From contig NZ_AP021861.1 in NCBI RefSeq assembly GCF_009177095.1, positions 434,001 through 498,000 on the forward strand: a stretch of 64,000 nt of DNA, given 5' to 3'. Source of the DNA: Lacipirellula parvula (GTDB lineage Bacteria; Planctomycetota; Planctomycetia; Pirellulales; Lacipirellulaceae). Of this stretch, positions 61,930 to 64,000 are shown one piece after another (the first letter of the stretch is position 1; every line of letters begins with the position of its first letter). The notes below the pieces were generated by a model. The model was not told the DNA's origin. It did no database searches and saw nothing but the letters and a program-made list of their open reading frames with translations. The position numbers were made by a program, and so were the translations under genes.

Positions 61930-64000
61930 ATGTCCGCATTCGGATCTCTCTGGAGTGGCTTAAGGGGAAAGTCTCGGCGTCGTCGTTTGCCCGATTGGCG
62001 CGTCGGGCGACGTTCCATGGTGGAGAGTCTAGAGCTGCGCAGAATGCTGGCGGTTTATTTCGAGCGCATGGACAACGACGATCAATTTGTGTCGTACCAC
62101 GCCGTGGCAAACACTCATTACGCTTCCGGGCCTCGCATCAGTTACGACGGCGTAGACGGATATGACGGCGACCCGGTGCTTCAAGCTGGCGGCGGGTTTG
62201 CTCAGGTTAGCGACATTGCGGGGCAAGTAATTCAAGAACGCAGCGGATTGGCGAGTAATTTGACGGGATTTGGCGCATTCGTTTTCGTTCCCACTGTCGT
62301 TGCGGCGTACCAAGTTGCCGCAGTCGTCGACGGAAACGCGAACTTCTGGGCGTTTACCGGCAGTGGAGTCGATCCGCAGTTGGCGATCGGCGGAGGTCTA
62401 TTTCAGTTGGTAAACGACGACTTTCTCCTGGAGCCGGGGGCAACTTTCACGTTTCACGGCACGATGCTGCTTGCTGCGTATGGCAGTGATAGCGTGGGCG
62501 GTTCTGGCGGCGGCCAACTGAGCATGGAGGTGAGGGCAAGCGCCGGCGGGCAGTACGTGACGGCGACCATTTTTGATGGAATTTCAACGAGCGATCCTGC
62601 TGACGAAACATGGCAGGCTAATTCAAACATTCCAGGAGAGTCCGGGGATTTGGGTAGCCACACTCTAGAGAAGTACGTGGACTTTGAAATCACAGGGCTC
62701 ACTCACGGGAGCAATGTCGATCTCGAAGTGCGAATCCACGACGAGAATGATTTCGGCGCCGGCGGATTGTTTAGCGGTACGGCAATAAGCAACTGGGACA
62801 TCGTGTCCGCCATCTGGGGCTATGCCACCAAAGACGGATCGGGCGGAGGTCCTCCCGGCGGGCCTGGGGGCGGAGACGTTAACGGCGACGGAGAAGTTAA
62901 TATCGACGACTACGAGTTGTGGGAGCAGGGATGGCGCGGCGAAGGGATTATCGGCAGGCCGACCTACGTGCAGGGCGATCTCAATCGTGACGGCGTCGTC
63001 GACGAAGCCGACCTGGCCGAAATCGCTAATGCAATGGTCAGCTCCGGCACGCAAAACGTCTACATCGTTTCTTCAAGCGGCGATGGCGTAGACGCGAATC
63101 GCACCTTCGGCAACCTGACGTTGCGCGAGGCGCTTGCCATGTCGAGCGCTTCAGCCGGGAGCAATGACCTCATCCTGTTCGCTCCGTCGGTATCGAGCAT
63201 CGGTTTGTCTGGCAGCGAGTTGTCTGTCGCGGCCGACGTCGAAATCAGGGGGCCGGGGGCGAGTCAGCTGACCATCGACGCCGGGGGCGCTAGTCGAGTT
63301 TTTAAGGTCAATGCGGGCGTCGGCGCCACGATTAGCGGGCTCACCGTCACCGATGGCGGCAGCGTCTCTACCGGCGGCGGCATCCTCAATAACGGCAGCT
63401 TGACCCTCGACAGCGTCGTCGTTAGCGGCAATACCACCACCGCGGGGGGGTATGGCGGCGGGATTCTCACCCAGAACGGATTGACGGGAAACGCCTCGCT
63501 CTGGCTCACTAATAGCACCGTCGATGGCAATCATGCTGCGGTTGGCAGCGGCCTCTACCTTAGCGTCGGCGGCGGCGACGTTGAGATCGCTGGTAGCACC
63601 ATTTCCAACAACGTCGGCTTGGGCCTTGGCGCCTCGACCTACTCGGCGGGCGGCGGCCTCGCCGCCGACAGCACGAACACCGGCTCGATCGAAATTAAGA
63701 ACAGCACGTTTTCGGGCAATCAGGCCCTCTACAGCGGCGCCATCCGCCTGCAGAATAGCCTAGCTCCGTTCACCATGGTGAATTCGACAGTCGCCTACAA
63801 TATCGGCGACGAAAGCGGCGGTCTCCAGCGCCTCAACAACACGTCGGACCCGGTTCTGCACAACACGATCATCTCCGAAAATAAGGAGTACACGACTAGC
63901 GCCAAGAAAGATATTTACGGCTCCGTCGACGCGACGAACAGCACTTTCAATCTCATCGGCAGCGGGGGAGCCGGCGGGCTCGTCAACAACACGAACAATA
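61930..64000 (+). CDS. LEPR-XLL-type surface protein with dockerin and beta-helix (choice-of-anchor Q-like) regions, 3' end outside window
   Basis: The frame is open from ATG 61930 to the window end without a stop (690 codons so far). The N-terminus is basic (RRRRLPDWRVGRRS) and then has VESLELRRMLAV, a LEPR-XLL-like motif of large planctomycete surface proteins. A secreted domain of about 290 residues follows, then the dockerin-like motifs DVNGDGEVNIDDYELWEQ and GDLNRDGVVDEADLAEIAN. From about residue 380 short repeats of the pectin-lyase-like beta-helix type begin (GNLTLREAL, ISGLTVTDGG, LTNSTVDGNHAAVGSGLYL, KNSTFSGNQAL). It is likely exported or cell-surface. Confidence 0.87.
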   Translation, partial: MSAFGSLWSGLRGKSRRRRLPDWRVGRRSMVESLELRRMLAVYFERMDNDDQFVSYHAVANTHYASGPRISYDGVDGYDGDPVLQAGGGFAQVSDIAGQVIQERSGLASNLTGFGAFVFVPTVVAAYQVAAVVDGNANFWAFTGSGVDPQLAIGGGLFQLVNDDFLLEPGATFTFHGTMLLAAYGSDSVGGSGGGQLSMEVRASAGGQYVTATIFDGISTSDPADETWQANSNIPGESGDLGSHTLEKYVDFEITGLTHGSNVDLEVRIHDENDFGAGGLFSGTAISNWDIVSAIWGYATKDGSGGGPPGGPGGGDVNGDGEVNIDDYELWEQGWRGEGIIGRPTYVQGDLNRDGVVDEADLAEIANAMVSSGTQNVYIVSSSGDGVDANRTFGNLTLREALAMSSASAGSNDLILFAPSVSSIGLSGSELSVAADVEIRGPGASQLTIDAGGASRVFKVNAGVGATISGLTVTDGGSVSTGGGILNNGSLTLDSVVVSGNTTTAGGYGGGILTQNGLTGNASLWLTNSTVDGNHAAVGSGLYLSVGGGDVEIAGSTISNNVGLGLGASTYSAGGGLAADSTNTGSIEIKNSTFSGNQALYSGAIRLQNSLAPFTMVNSTVAYNIGDESGGLQRLNNTSDPVLHNTIISENKEYTTSAKKDIYGSVDATNSTFNLIGSGGAGGLVNNTNN

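Overview
The window looks like a chromosomal segment of a GC-rich planctomycete, probably Pirellulales-like (inference). Six loci end in PEP-CTERM sorting tails, two genes are DUF1559 pseudopilins, and several secreted proteins carry dockerin-like calcium repeats. One surface protein carries a LEPR-XLL-type motif. Lineage-type small membrane ORFs and large intergenic palindromic repeats fit the same picture. No plasmid, phage or CRISPR signature was seen.

Layout. 1-516 is the 3' end of a Tex-like RNA-binding protein, followed by a tRNA-Met gene with its own terminator (859-1008) and a repeat-rich gap. 1849-4819 is an AT-richer cassette that reads as an ABC-three-component (ABC-3C) conflict system: a PD-(D/E)XK nuclease with a C-terminal ABC-3C domain (broken by a frameshift in a C7 tract), a small middle component, and a DUF2326-type ABC ATPase. 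5082-7269 holds an HSL-family hydrolase and a peroxiredoxin/DsbA-like pair. 7583-17866 holds the two halves of an EmrA/EmrB-type efflux pump on either side of a divergent sigma-54 response regulator/hybrid kinase pair and an oxalate decarboxylase, then a DUF1275 protein. 17867-21105 holds repeats, small membrane ORFs and broken lineage-specific genes. 21106-23834 is a radical-SAM/UdgX DNA-repair pair. 23860-31230 holds a TPR sulfotransferase, three paralogous PEP-CTERM proteins, a DUF1559 protein and a TPR lipoprotein. 31270-36591 holds threonine ammonia-lyase and an FtsX/LolD-type ABC transporter.

36834-41036 is an iron-starvation locus. A Fur-box-like palindrome at 39278-39296 lies between a leftward ApbE-DUF2271/PepSY operon and a rightward TPR/flavodoxin/hemP series; hemP is only 55 codons long. 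41365-45754 holds a second DUF1559 gene with a lipoprotein and three more PEP-CTERM loci, two of them frameshifted. 45908-48142 is a ChaN-type (haem-binding) protein fused to a hydrolase-like half. 48564-59302 holds a TrhO-RluA RNA-modification fusion, an ACR3-like carrier without the usual cysteine, a glutaminase-A-like secreted enzyme, a HEAT-repeat protein, a Tat-exported Gfo/Idh/MocA oxidoreductase and a hydrolase. 59675-61601 has tandem AraC-family regulators. From 61930 to the window edge runs an unterminated reading frame for a large beta-helix surface protein.

Four reading frames are broken by probable single-base shifts and one by an in-frame stop. Three of the shifts are repaired by adding one base in a GC-rich context, so sequencing error must be weighed against real decay or phase variation. 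All functional calls are by eye from motifs; no database search was run.
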